Positions 33,616 to 41,758 of a DNA stretch of 64,000 bases are shown here, piece after piece (the first letter of the stretch is position 1; each line of letters opens with the position of its first letter). The notes below the pieces were generated by a model. That model saw nothing but the letters and a program-made list of their open reading frames with translations, was not told the origin of the DNA and made no database searches. A program made the translations under genes and the position numbers. Where the stretch lies: assembly GCA_003166955.1 (NCBI GenBank), contig PMUI01000121.1, positions 298 through 64,297 on the forward strand, written 5' to 3'. The stretch is from Acidobacterium sp. Its GTDB lineage: Bacteria > Acidobacteriota > Terriglobia > Terriglobales > Acidobacteriaceae.

Positions 33616-36077
33616 TCCCGGAACTCCACCACTGTAGCCCCTGCGCCGCCCTCATTTTGTCCCGGCTCCGTCACCGACGCCACCTGCGGATGCCCCTGCA
33701 GCCACGCCCGCAGCGTTCGCCGCAGCACCCCCATCCCCGTGCCGTGAATGATACGGATGCGCGGCAGCCCCGCCAGGAACGCACGGTCCAAAAATTTCTC
33801 CACGTCATCGCGCGCCTCGTCGGCCGTCTTGCCGATCACGTTGATCTCGCTCGACCCCATCTCCGGCTCCGCCACCTGGACCGTGATCCCCCGCCGCCGC
33901 GCCGACTCGATCGGCGTCTGCTGGTGCCCTGACGAGACCACCTCCGCAATCTCATCGCGCGCCACGCGCATCTTCATCGACCCCACCGTCACCTCGAAAG
34001 TCTTATCGTCGATCTGCCGCTGTACGAGGGCCGTCTTGCCCAGCGTCCGCAGCCGCACCGTGTCACCCTCCGCAACATGCCGCACAATGTGCGGCTGCGC
34101 GTTCTTATCGCCGCGATCCGCGCCCGTATGCTGCGCTACGACCGCCGTGTTGAAGCTCTCCGAAAACTCCCGCCGCAGCCGCGCAATCCGCTGCTCCGCC
34201 TGCTTCGACAATTTCTGCTGCGCAGCGCGATCCTCAATCGCCCGCACTGTTTCCCGCGCCTGAAATTCAAAATTCTTCAGCAGCGACTGCAGCTGGCCTT
34301 CGAGGTCCTTCACCTTCGCACGCCACTCCTTCATCCCCTCGGCACCCAGCCGCGCGCGCTCCTGCGCCAGATCCTGCTCCAGCCGCCTGACGCGGGTCTG
34401 CTCTTTCGTCAGCGTGTCGAGTTGCTCGTGCAGGCTGTCGAGAAACCGCGCGATGTCCTGCGTCTGGGTGCTCATCCGCGCCCGGGCCGCCTCGATGATC
34501 TCCGCACTCAGCCCCAGCCGCTGCGCAATGTTGATCCCGGCCGACGTCCCCGGCACGCCCTGCCGCAGCTCATACGTCGGCGCCAGCGTCTTCTCGTCGA
34601 AACCCACCGCCGCATTCACGGCTCCCGGCGCATTCTCCGCGTAGACCTTCAGCGACGTCAGGTGCGTCGACACAATCGACCACGCCCCCTCCTTCAGAAA
34701 ATGCTCCGCAACCGCGACTGCCAGCGCCGCGCCCTCCTCCGGATCGGTCGCCGACCCCAGCTCATCCAGCAACACCAGCGACCGCGATGTCGCCTGCGCG
34801 GCGATACGATTCAGATTCGTCACATGCGCCGAAAACGTCGACAAATCCTGCTCGATCGACTGCGCGTCCCCAATATCCGCCAGAAACGCGTCGAACCCAG
34901 GCGTCACGCATTCATCCGCCGGCACCGGAACCCCTGCCTGCGCCATCATCGCCAGCAGGCCTGCTGTTTTCAGAGTGACGGTTTTGCCGCCGGTGTTGGG
35001 TCCGCTGATGATCAGCTGCCGATCCTCGCCTGCCAGCTCCAGGCTCACCGGCACAATCGGCTTCGACTCCGCGCGCAGCCGCCGCTCCAGCAGCGGATGC
35101 CGCGCATTCTTCAGCCGAAACTCCGGGGCCGTCTCCTCCGCAAATCCCCCTGCAAATTTCGGAACCGCGCAGTCGTACTCCTCGGCGAACCGCGCCCGTG
35201 CCAGCAGCGTGTCCGCCTTTGCCAGTACCGCAGCGCCCGACAAAATCTGGCCGCTGAACTGCGCAATCTGCCGCGTCATGTGCAGAAAGATGCGATGAAT
35301 CTCCTCCTGTTCGTCTTCGAGCAGCCGCACCAAGTCGTTGTTCAGCTCAATCGTCTCCAGCGGCTCCACGTACACCGTCTGCCCGCTCGAACTCGCCCCG
35401 TGCACCACGCCCTGCACGCGCCGCTTCCACTCCGACTTCACCGGAATCACAAACCGCTCCCCGCGAATCGTGATCAGCTCATCCTGCACCGTGCCGCCCT
35501 CGGAAAATCGCCGCAGCGCCGACCGCAGGCTCTCCTCAATCGCCCGCTGCTGCCGCTCCATCTCGCGACGAATCCGCCGCAACTCCGGCGATGCATCGTC
35601 GGCCAGCGTTCCATCTGGCAAAATCTTCTCCCGCATCGACTCGGTCAGCGGCCGCAGGCTCGTCCCCAACAGCTCCTGCGAAAGCTCCGTCAACTCCGGC
35701 AGCTTGTCCTGGGTGTTCTGTGGTGGAGTCCGCATCAACTCCGTCCACGACGTAATCTCCTCGGCCAGAGCAATCGTCGCCCGCAGCTCTTCGGACTCGA
35801 GCGCCACGCCTTCAATGCGCGCTTTCGCCAGCAAATCCGTCGGATCGAACAGCGCGCGCAGCTGCGGCATCACGCCCGCCGCCACCAGCAGCCGCATCTC
35901 CGCGACGAGCCGCTGCTCGCGTTCAACCCACACGCGCTCCTTGGACGGCACGAGAGCAGCAATCCACGCCTGCCCCAGCGCCGACTGCGCATAAGCACCG
36001 AGAAACGCGACAAACTTGTCCCATTCGAGCGGCAGGCTCGGTGCAACGCGCTCAGGAATTTCCGGCAACAAGGCCAT
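33612..36077 (-). CDS. mutS2: Endonuclease MutS2
   Basis: 821 aa, normal for the family. MutS core without the mismatch-reading domain, Walker A GPNTGGKT at 359-366, Walker B region SLVLLDELGSATDPEEGAAL, a long coiled coil ~510-620, a KOW-like stretch (EGDTVRLRTLGKTALV), and a C-terminal Smr nuclease domain with the signature SSEINVIGKTADEARDDVEKFLDRAFLAGLPRIRIIHGTGMGVLRRTL. Acts in suppression of homologous recombination and, in some bacteria, in ribosome collision rescue. Its start region faces the ilvA attenuator; the shared 60-bp spacer would hold both promoters. Confidence 0.95.
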   Translation of the reverse strand: MALLPEIPERVAPSLPLEWDKFVAFLGAYAQSALGQAWIAALVPSKERVWVEREQRLVAEMRLLVAAGVMPQLRALFDPTDLLAKARIEGVALESEELRATIALAEEITSWTELMRTPPQNTQDKLPELTELSQELLGTSLRPLTESMREKILPDGTLADDASPELRRIRREMERQQRAIEESLRSALRRFSEGGTVQDELITIRGERFVIPVKSEWKRRVQGVVHGASSSGQTVYVEPLETIELNNDLVRLLEDEQEEIHRIFLHMTRQIAQFSGQILSGAAVLAKADTLLARARFAEEYDCAVPKFAGGFAEETAPEFRLKNARHPLLERRLRAESKPIVPVSLELAGEDRQLIISGPNTGGKTVTLKTAGLLAMMAQAGVPVPADECVTPGFDAFLADIGDAQSIEQDLSTFSAHVTNLNRIAAQATSRSLVLLDELGSATDPEEGAALAVAVAEHFLKEGAWSIVSTHLTSLKVYAENAPGAVNAAVGFDEKTLAPTYELRQGVPGTSAGINIAQRLGLSAEIIEAARARMSTQTQDIARFLDSLHEQLDTLTKEQTRVRRLEQDLAQERARLGAEGMKEWRAKVKDLEGQLQSLLKNFEFQARETVRAIEDRAAQQKLSKQAEQRIARLRREFSESFNTAVVAQHTGADRGDKNAQPHIVRHVAEGDTVRLRTLGKTALVQRQIDDKTFEVTVGSMKMRVARDEIAEVVSSGHQQTPIESARRRGITVQVAEPEMGSSEINVIGKTADEARDDVEKFLDRAFLAGLPRIRIIHGTGMGVLRRTLRAWLQGHPQVASVTEPGQNEGGAGATVVEFRD

Positions 36078-36102
36078 TCCTCATTATCCCGCCTGCGGTC
36101 GA

Positions 36103-36108
36103 TTGACA
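36103..36108 (+). promoter_or_regulatory. TTGACA box upstream of the ilvA leader
   Basis: A consensus -35 hexamer TTGACA at 36103-36108, 30 bases before the leader peptide ATG. No good -10 box is visible 16-18 bases further on, so the promoter is only tentatively placed; the transcript would start very near the leader ATG. Confidence 0.3.
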
Positions 36109-36137
36109 TCGCCGTCGCACTCTGCTCTCCTCTACCC

Positions 36138-36224
36138 ATGCTTCAGCCGCACTCCATTCGCGCCGCCGTCACCATCGCCATTGCGCGAATTAGCATTCCC
36201 ATGCCAAAAGGAGCCGGCGGCTAA
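36138..36224 (+). CDS. Ile-rich leader peptide of the ilvA attenuator
   Basis: A 28-codon reading frame from ATG 36138 to TAA 36224. Five isoleucine codons (four ATT, one ATC) with neighbouring Val and Thr fall in residues 7-20 (IRAAVTIAIARISI); it ends in a Lys-Gly-Ala-Gly-Gly tail. It is followed by competing hairpins and a terminator ahead of the threonine dehydratase gene, whose pathway product is isoleucine. This is the design of ribosome-mediated attenuation as in ilv leaders. There is no Shine-Dalgarno, consistent with a near-leaderless transcript. Confidence 0.7.
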   Translation: MLQPHSIRAAVTIAIARISIPMPKGAGG

Positions 36225-36281
36225 GCGAACCCTCTTAATCAGCAAAAACCGCCATCGCGCTCCCGGAGCCGATGGCTTTTT
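36216..36281 (+). terminator. Attenuator: antiterminator and intrinsic terminator before ilvA
   Basis: Terminator: GCCATCG (36251-36257) pairs with CGATGGC (36270-36276), with a small inner stem in the loop, directly followed by TTTTT (36277-36281). Competing antiterminator: GGCGG at the end of the leader frame (36216-36220) pairs with CCGCC (36249-36253), capturing the 5' foot of the terminator stem. A ribosome stalled at the Ile codons would leave GGCGG free and allow read-through; a ribosome reaching the stop codon would cover it and permit termination. Confidence 0.7.
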
Positions 36282-36313
36282 CATTTGGACGTTATTGTGG
36301 AAAGGGAAAGAAC

Positions 36314-37525
36314 TTGACCGTCTCACTCGATTCGATCCGCGCCGCACGCCAGCGCATCCGCGGCCACATTTATCTCTCGCCCGCCCGCCACTCCGCGGGC
36401 CTCTCCGAGATGACCCGCCAGCAAGTCTTCCTCAAGCTCGACAACCTGCAGCGCACCGGCGCTTTCAAGGAGCGCGGCGCGCTCAACAAGATCCTTACCC
36501 TCACCGACGAGGAGCGCCGGCGCGGCGTCATCGCCGCCAGCGCCGGCAACCACGCCCAGGCCGTCGCCTTCCACGCCAGCCAGAACGGCATCCGCGCGCG
36601 CATCGTCATGCCGCTCATGACGCCGCTGATTAAGGTGGCCTCGACTACGAGCTACGGAGCCGACGTCATCCTCCACGGAGCCGATTACGACGAAGCCTGC
36701 ACCGAAGCCATCCGCCAAAGCACCGCCGACGGCCTCACCTTCCTCCATCCCTTCGACGACGACGAGGTCATCGCGGGGCAGGGAACGATCGGCCTTGAAT
36801 TACTCGAGCAGGTCCCTGACCTCGAAGCGGTCGTCGTCCCCATCGGCGGCGGCGGGCTCATCGGCGGCGTCGCCTGTGCCATCAAGGAAAGCAATCCGAA
36901 GATCCGCGTCATCGGCGTGCAGACCGAGCGCCTGCCCTCGATGCTCCGCGCCCGCGAAGCCGGCCACCCCGTCACCATCCCCGCCGAAGCCACCATCGCG
37001 GACGGCATCGCCGTCCGCCGCGCCGGCAACCGCACCGTCCCTCTGGTCGCCAAATATGTCGACGAGCTCGTGACCGTCGACGAAGAAGAAATCGCCAGCG
37101 CCATCCTCGTCCTGCTCGAACGCGAGAAGACCCTGGCCGAAGGCGCAGGCGCAGCCGCCCTCGCCGCCCTCCTCCAGAAAAAGACCACCCTCAACGGCCA
37201 TCGCACCGCGGTCCTCGTCTGCGGCGGCAACATCGACGTCACGCTGCTCTCAAAGATCATCGAGCGCGGCTTGGTCAAGGACGGCCGCTGGATCCGCATC
37301 CGCATTCACCTCACGGATCGCCCGGGTTCGCTGCATCACCTGACGAAGATCATTGCTGACCTGCGCGCTAATATCGTGCAGACCGCCTACGACCGCGCCT
37401 ATTACGGCGTGAGCCTGGGAGACACGGTGATCGACTTTACGCTGGAAACCCGGGGCGCCACCCACATCAAGGAAATCGCTGAGGCCCTGACGGACGCCGG
37501 ATACCGCCATGAAAGAATCGAATAA
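36314..37525 (+). CDS. ilvA: Threonine dehydratase with C-terminal ACT domain
   Basis: PLP enzyme deaminating threonine to 2-oxobutyrate, the entry to isoleucine synthesis. 403 aa from TTG 36314 with AGGGA 7 nt upstream; the ATG at 36272 lies inside the terminator hairpin and is rejected. PLP lysine in LQRTGAFKERGALNK, phosphate loop PIGGGGLIGGVA, ASAGNHAQAVA near the N-terminus, and a single C-terminal ACT domain (~328-403, RIRIHLTDRPGSLHHLTKIIADL). Length and single ACT fit the shorter ilvA class. The Ile-rich attenuator upstream argues for a biosynthetic, isoleucine-controlled role. Confidence 0.92.
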   Translation: MTVSLDSIRAARQRIRGHIYLSPARHSAGLSEMTRQQVFLKLDNLQRTGAFKERGALNKILTLTDEERRRGVIAASAGNHAQAVAFHASQNGIRARIVMPLMTPLIKVASTTSYGADVILHGADYDEACTEAIRQSTADGLTFLHPFDDDEVIAGQGTIGLELLEQVPDLEAVVVPIGGGGLIGGVACAIKESNPKIRVIGVQTERLPSMLRAREAGHPVTIPAEATIADGIAVRRAGNRTVPLVAKYVDELVTVDEEEIASAILVLLEREKTLAEGAGAAALAALLQKKTTLNGHRTAVLVCGGNIDVTLLSKIIERGLVKDGRWIRIRIHLTDRPGSLHHLTKIIADLRANIVQTAYDRAYYGVSLGDTVIDFTLETRGATHIKEIAEALTDAGYRHERIE

Positions 37526-37529
37526 AGCA

Positions 37530-37560
37530 GGGTATAGGGTGTGGGGAATAGGGTGTAGAA
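37530..37560. repeat. Degenerate TAGGGTG-type spacer repeat
   Basis: Two imperfect copies of a short unit (TATAGGGTGTGG and AATAGGGTGTAG) fill the 42-base spacer between ilvA and the next gene. Same general kind as the other short spacer repeats at 39775-39866, 53999-54070, 59701-59782 and 60124-60175. Confidence 0.5.
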
Positions 37561-37567
37561 AAAAGGA

Positions 37568-38185
37568 ATGGCCGATCAGCTCTACCTAAGTCTCTGGTAT
37601 CCCAACTTCCGCCTCGAGGCCCTTCCCGCGGCGATCGAGAAGGTCATGGAGCAATTCGTCGCCGTCGGCGGCTCGGCGCGCGTGTCTGCCGCCACGGTCT
37701 ATCCCATCTCCTGGAACGAAACTCCGTTCTGGCAGCGCGTGTATCGAAACGAGACAGACGACGAAGAATCCAGCCCCCGCGCCGTCATCGCCGCCGCAAT
37801 GGAGGTCGCCCACGACGACTACGCCTGGGAGTTCGAGCTGATCTGGGAGCTGTGGGTCCCTGAGCAAGTGCCGGGGCTCGATACCATGTGGCGCCACGAG
37901 CCCCGCGTCGTCCGCATCGTCGGCTTCGGGCCCGAGTTCGACGACGGCTATTACGAGACCAACGGCCACATCCGCGTCGATTTCGGCCTCGACACCCCCT
38001 TCCTCTATGAAGACCTGGACCTCGACGAGGACTCTGTTGTTCGCGTCAAGGAGAATGTCGCCCGCCTGGTCGAATTCACAAACCGCATTCAGAAAAACGC
38101 CGGCATTTCTACCCGCCTCCTTTGGTCCGAATCCGGCGAAAGCCTCGCCCGCAAGCTCATTGAGCGGCTCCAGCAGGTGAACTGA
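37568..38185 (+). CDS. Conserved cytosolic protein of unknown function
   Basis: 205 aa, acidic, with no signal peptide or membrane segment. Features that can be described: MADQLYLSLWYPNFRLEALPAAIEKVM at the N-terminus, a Trp/Tyr-rich central part (YAWEFELIWELWVPEQVPG), an acidic stretch LYEDLDLDEDS and a helical C-terminus. AAGGA lies just upstream of the ATG. I do not recognise the family; it may be limited to Acidobacteriota. It follows ilvA by 42 bases but is after a repeat, so operon membership is uncertain. Confidence 0.65.
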   Translation: MADQLYLSLWYPNFRLEALPAAIEKVMEQFVAVGGSARVSAATVYPISWNETPFWQRVYRNETDDEESSPRAVIAAAMEVAHDDYAWEFELIWELWVPEQVPGLDTMWRHEPRVVRIVGFGPEFDDGYYETNGHIRVDFGLDTPFLYEDLDLDEDSVVRVKENVARLVEFTNRIQKNAGISTRLLWSESGESLARKLIERLQQVN

Positions 38186-38334
38186 CCCAGGATCGGCCAC
38201 CCGCCGTCACGGGAGCGTCAGGGAAGCGGGTCTCAGCTGCCCCGTCGAAATATTCCCACGGACACCCGCCACCGAAAAGGCGCATACTACGTCTAAGCAG
38301 CAGGGTTCCGTCTGCCCTGCAGGAGGGTCCGCCC

Positions 38335-39711
38335 ATGCCCACCCCCAAAGTTTCCTTCAACCTGTTGGTTTGCGCTGGTCTGGCCCTCGCGGGCAGCTGG
38401 GTCCAGGCGCAGAGCACGGGAGCATCGAGCGCCCCCTCCACCGGCACGGCCCAGTCCGCCCCAGCGCAGCAGGCGCCAGATCCGGCCCCCGCTGCCCAGA
38501 CCCCCAGCCCCAGCGCCGCAAACGACCAGGTAGCCCAGAATTGCCCCGGCCCAGTCCTCCATCGGCCGGCCGACAAGGGCGGCGACATCTGCTCCTCGGG
38601 AGCCCCGCCGGCGAACGCGCCGACGCCCGACTCTGGTGGCGACGCGCAAACGGCAAGCACCAAGCCCATCACCGATCCCAACGTGAACCCGTTCAAGCAG
38701 GCCGAGCCTGACCAGAACGGCATGATGCCCGGCGTGAAAGGCGGCAGCATCGAGGACGTGAACGCCGTCGGCACCCGCAACATCGGCGCCCGCGGCATGG
38801 GCAACTGGTACTCGACCGAGTCGGAAATCAAAATGGGCAAGCAATACGCCGACGAGGTCGAGAAGAGCACCAAGTTCATCAACGATCCGGTCATCACCGA
38901 GTACGTCAACCGCATCGGCCAGAACATCGTCAAGAACTCCGACTGCAAGGTCCCCTTCACCATTAAGGTCATCGACACCGACGAAATCAACGCCATGGCC
39001 CTGCCCGGCGGCTTCTTCTACGTCAACTCCGGCCTCATCCTCGCCGCCGACGAGGAAGCCGAGCTGGCCGGCGTCATGGCCCACGAGACCGCCCACGTCT
39101 GCGCCCACCACGCGGCCCGCGAAATGACGCGGCTCAACTATGCGCAGATCGGCATGGTCCCGCTCATCATGATGACGGGTTACAGCTGGACCGGCTACGG
39201 CATCTACGAAGCGACCCAGCTGCTCATCCCCATCACTTTCCTCGAATTCTCGCGCGAATTCGAAGCCCAGGCCGACTACCTCGGCGTGCAGTACATGTAT
39301 CGCGCCGGCTACGACCCGCAGGCCTTCGTCACCTTCTTTGAGAAAGTCGAGAACCTCGAGAAGCAGAAGCCCGGCGCCGTCGCCAAGGTCTTCGAAAACC
39401 ATCCGCAGACCCCGGATCGCATCCAGCACACAGAAGAGGAAATCGCAAAGATCCTTCCTCCCAAGGACCAGTACTTGGTCACGACGTCCGAATTCAACGA
39501 CGTCAAGTCGCGGCTGGCTCGCATCCAGAACAAGCGCCGCATCATCGACAACAAGAAGGGCAAGCCGACCCTCCGTCGCGCCAGCACCGGCTCCGGCACC
39601 GACACCACCGACTCCGGCGCCAACGGCAGCGATCAGCCCACGCTGCATCGCCGCGAAGATGGCAACGGCAACGGTAACGGCGGCAGCGGCGGACAGCAAC
39701 AAAACAACTAG
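38335..39711 (+). CDS. Secreted M48-family zinc metalloprotease
   Basis: 458 aa with AGGAGGG ~10 nt upstream. Signal peptide ends AQA (residue ~26), then a long Pro/Ala/Gln-rich region to ~115. The M48 catalytic domain follows: GGFFYVNSGLILAADEEAELAGVMAHETAH with HExxH at His250/Glu251/His254, and EFEAQADYLGVQYM supplying the third zinc ligand. Similar to BepA/LoiP-like periplasmic proteases that maintain outer-membrane proteins. The C-terminal ~60 residues are Gly/Asn/Thr-rich and disordered. A strong terminator follows. Confidence 0.9.
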   Translation: MPTPKVSFNLLVCAGLALAGSWVQAQSTGASSAPSTGTAQSAPAQQAPDPAPAAQTPSPSAANDQVAQNCPGPVLHRPADKGGDICSSGAPPANAPTPDSGGDAQTASTKPITDPNVNPFKQAEPDQNGMMPGVKGGSIEDVNAVGTRNIGARGMGNWYSTESEIKMGKQYADEVEKSTKFINDPVITEYVNRIGQNIVKNSDCKVPFTIKVIDTDEINAMALPGGFFYVNSGLILAADEEAELAGVMAHETAHVCAHHAAREMTRLNYAQIGMVPLIMMTGYSWTGYGIYEATQLLIPITFLEFSREFEAQADYLGVQYMYRAGYDPQAFVTFFEKVENLEKQKPGAVAKVFENHPQTPDRIQHTEEEIAKILPPKDQYLVTTSEFNDVKSRLARIQNKRRIIDNKKGKPTLRRASTGSGTDTTDSGANGSDQPTLHRREDGNGNGNGGSGGQQQNN

Positions 39712-39732
39712 TATCCCTCGCTCGCGAACCTG

Positions 39733-39769
39733 ACGGGCCTCGCTTCAGACGAGGCCCGTTCTGCTTTTT
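39733..39769 (+). terminator. Strong intrinsic terminator
   Basis: ACGGGCCTCG (39733-39742) and CGAGGCCCGT (39750-39759) form a perfect 10-bp stem with a 7-nt loop, followed by TCTGCTTTTT. It closes the M48 protease gene, 21 bases after its stop. Confidence 0.85.
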
Positions 39770-39774
39770 CTGAG

Positions 39775-39866
39775 CTCGCTTCGCTTCTCGCTCGTTTCTT
39801 CGCTCGGTTTCCGCTCGCCGTCCGCTCGTTCTCGCTTCCAGCTTCCGGCTTCCCGCTTCCAGCTTC
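39775..39866. repeat. Spacer repeats: CGCTCG and GCTTCCAGCTTCC units
   Basis: A degenerate run of CGCTCG/CGCTTC units (39775-39833) continues into GCTTCCAGCTTCC-type units (39835-39866). The latter is the reverse complement of the GGAAGCTGGAAGC element around 54 kb. Nothing coding was seen between 39770 and 39943. Confidence 0.6.
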
Positions 39867-39943
39867 TTGTGTCCCTCTCGCCCCAGTGACACAATGTCTC
39901 TTGAAAACCTCGGCGTGGAAGCGCGGACGGGACTGATCCGCCT

Positions 39944-40258
39944 ATGAAGAAAATCCTGATGTGGACGGTGGTGATCGTCGGCGTCCTCTTCGTAACGAAG
40001 TTCGCCAACGACGTATCTCAGGACACCCGCCCCCGCGGCGCCACCTTCCGCATGACCAAACAAAAGGTCGTCACCTGCGGCAGCGGCGAGGTCACCCTTG
40101 CCGGACCCGACGGTCCCACCACCCTCCGCATCGACAATTCTTGGCCGGCCTGCAACACCTTCGAGTCGAACACCTACTACGACCTGTGGCTCGCCCGCGG
40201 CGGCACCACCGGCTTCATCACCATGGAGAAGTCCCCCTGGTGGCGCACCGCCATGTAG
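39944..40258 (+). CDS. Small exported or membrane-anchored protein
   Basis: 104 aa. A single hydrophobic N-terminal helix (KKILMWTVVIVGVLFVTKFA) is followed by a small domain with two Cys residues (VVTCGSGEV and WPACNTFES) that could form a disulfide in the periplasm. No family recognised. The stop is 19 bases before the aldo/keto reductase start, so the two may be cotranscribed, although a functional link is not evident. Confidence 0.55.
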   Translation: MKKILMWTVVIVGVLFVTKFANDVSQDTRPRGATFRMTKQKVVTCGSGEVTLAGPDGPTTLRIDNSWPACNTFESNTYYDLWLARGGTTGFITMEKSPWWRTAM

Positions 40259-40277
40259 TCGGGTGTACGCTGGCCTG

Positions 40278-41249
40278 ATGCATCTCCGCACCCTCGGCAA
40301 AACCGGCTTCTCCGTCTCCGACATCGCTTGTGGCCTCTGGGGCATGAGCGGCTGGAGCGGCTCCGATGACGCGGAATCCCTCCGCGCCCTGCAACTGGCC
40401 GTCGACCTCGGCTGCAATTTCTTCGACACAGCCTGGGCCTACGGAGAAGGGAAGAGCGACGGCTTCCTCGGCACCATCCTCGCAGCCAACCCCGGCAAGC
40501 GCCTTTACTCCGCGTCGAAAGTCCCGCCCAAAAACCGACGCTGGCCCGCGATCCCAAAGTTCGACTACAACGAAGTCTTCCCCGCCGATCACGTCTTTGA
40601 ACACGCCGATAAAATCCGCCGCGCCCTCGGCGTCGACACCATCGACCTGCTCCAGTTCCATGTGTGGGACGACTCCTGGACCGGCCGCAAAGAATTTCGC
40701 AACGCTGTCGAGAAGCTCAAGCGCGACAAAATCATCCATGCCTTCGGTCTCAGCCTCAATCGCTGGCAGCCGGCCAACGGCATCCGGGCCATCCGCACCG
40801 GCCTCGTCGATGCCGTCCAGGTCATCTACAACCTCTTCGACCAGAATCCCGAAGACGAGTTGTTCCCCGTCTGCCAGGAAAACAACGTCGGCGTCATCGT
40901 CCGCGTTCCCCTCGACGAAGGCTCGCTCGGCGGCAAGATGACCCGCGCAACCACTTTCCCCGACGGCGACTGGCGCAAAGGCTACTTCAATCCGAAAAAC
41001 CTCAACGCCACCATGGACCGCGTCGATCGTCTGCGCGAAGACCTGCCGCCCGGCATGACCTTGCCCCAGCTCGCGATCCGCTTCGTCCTCTCGCACCCGG
41101 CCGTCAGCGCCATCATCGTCGGCATGCGGAAGGAAGAGCACGTCCGCGGCAATCTTGCCCTCAGCGACGCCGGCGGACTGGACCCCGCACTCGTCGCGAA
41201 ACTGCGCAAGCATCGCTGGGATCGCAGCCCGGCCCCCTGGTCGGACTAG
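40278..41249 (+). CDS. Aldo/keto reductase
   Basis: 323 aa from ATG 40278. NADPH-dependent carbonyl reductase of the AKR TIM-barrel class: FFDTAWAYGEGKSDGFLG contains the catalytic Asp and Tyr, Lys follows in SASKVPP, and VIYNLFDQNPEDELFPVC and AIIVGMRKEEHVRGNLA form the cofactor-binding side. Similar to YakC/Gfo-like members often annotated generally. It is not linked to a particular pathway by its neighbours. Confidence 0.88.
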   Translation: MHLRTLGKTGFSVSDIACGLWGMSGWSGSDDAESLRALQLAVDLGCNFFDTAWAYGEGKSDGFLGTILAANPGKRLYSASKVPPKNRRWPAIPKFDYNEVFPADHVFEHADKIRRALGVDTIDLLQFHVWDDSWTGRKEFRNAVEKLKRDKIIHAFGLSLNRWQPANGIRAIRTGLVDAVQVIYNLFDQNPEDELFPVCQENNVGVIVRVPLDEGSLGGKMTRATTFPDGDWRKGYFNPKNLNATMDRVDRLREDLPPGMTLPQLAIRFVLSHPAVSAIIVGMRKEEHVRGNLALSDAGGLDPALVAKLRKHRWDRSPAPWSD

Positions 41250-41437
41250 CTCCAATTTGCGACCTGCGCCAAACCAAAATTGCCGACCCAAAAGGGAAAA
41301 CGGTACCAGAACGTTCCGCGTGCCGACTTTCGTGACCGCCATCACTGAGCAAACAACGGTCTGACGCTATCCTGCAATGTTCTTCGGTCGGCTGGGACGC
41401 GAATTCAGCCATAACCGCGGACGGAGAGGACGCAAGT

Positions 41438-41530
41438 ATGAGTCTGGGTGTAATGGCAGGAACGGGATTGGTCGCGGCGGTTGTTCTGATTGTGGTGGCG
41501 ATTAGCCTCATCAACAAATTCGCGCACTGA
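41438..41530 (+). CDS. 30-aa single-pass membrane microprotein
   Basis: ATG 41438 to TGA 41530 with GGAGAGGA about 7 nt upstream. Two-thirds of it is one hydrophobic helix (TGLVAAVVLIVVAISLI) with a short polar C-terminus (NKFAH). No family recognised. It occupies the otherwise empty 509-bp spacer between the aldo/keto reductase and GH31 genes; 41250-41437 holds nothing else that I can identify. Confidence 0.45.
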   Translation: MSLGVMAGTGLVAAVVLIVVAISLINKFAH

Positions 41531-41583
41531 AGCGCGATTGCAGCTGAGTTAGGGAAACTCTGATTAAGCCGCTGCTTTGAAGG

Positions 41584-41634
41584 GGCACGGCTTCAGCCGT
41601 GCCGTAAAGATCAGTGGAAAATGGGCTTTAGCCC
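41584..41634. repeat. REP-like double hairpin
   Basis: GGCACGGC-TTCA-GCCGTGCC (41584-41603), a perfect 8-bp stem with a tetraloop, is followed 19 bases later by GGGC-TTTA-GCCC (41623-41634). This paired hairpin arrangement in a spacer looks like a repetitive extragenic palindrome, a kind frequent in acidobacterial genomes by my recollection. It may also terminate transcription from either side. Confidence 0.5.
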
Positions 41635-41758
41635 CTGAGGGATGGTTCTCGAGGCTTAGTCAGAGCTTCCTTAGAATGGCGTAGCTGGAGCGCGGAAGCA
41701 AGCGCATTCGTGCCGCGTCGCCGCATCTTCTTCAGAATCCTCTCCGTCAGGCTCTCTT

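Noticed and set aside
34077-36224. Long plus-strand open frame (715 codons) opposite mutS2
   Set aside because: It is the mirror of a fully recognisable MutS2 gene. The product is a run of Arg/His/Pro/Gln with no domain, as expected from antisense reading of GC-rich code. Only its last codons cover the leader-peptide frame, which is judged separately.
36272-36313. ATG at 36272 as start of ilvA
   Set aside because: It lies within the 3' arm of the terminator stem, and the extra 14 residues have no family similarity; TTG 36314 has a ribosome site.
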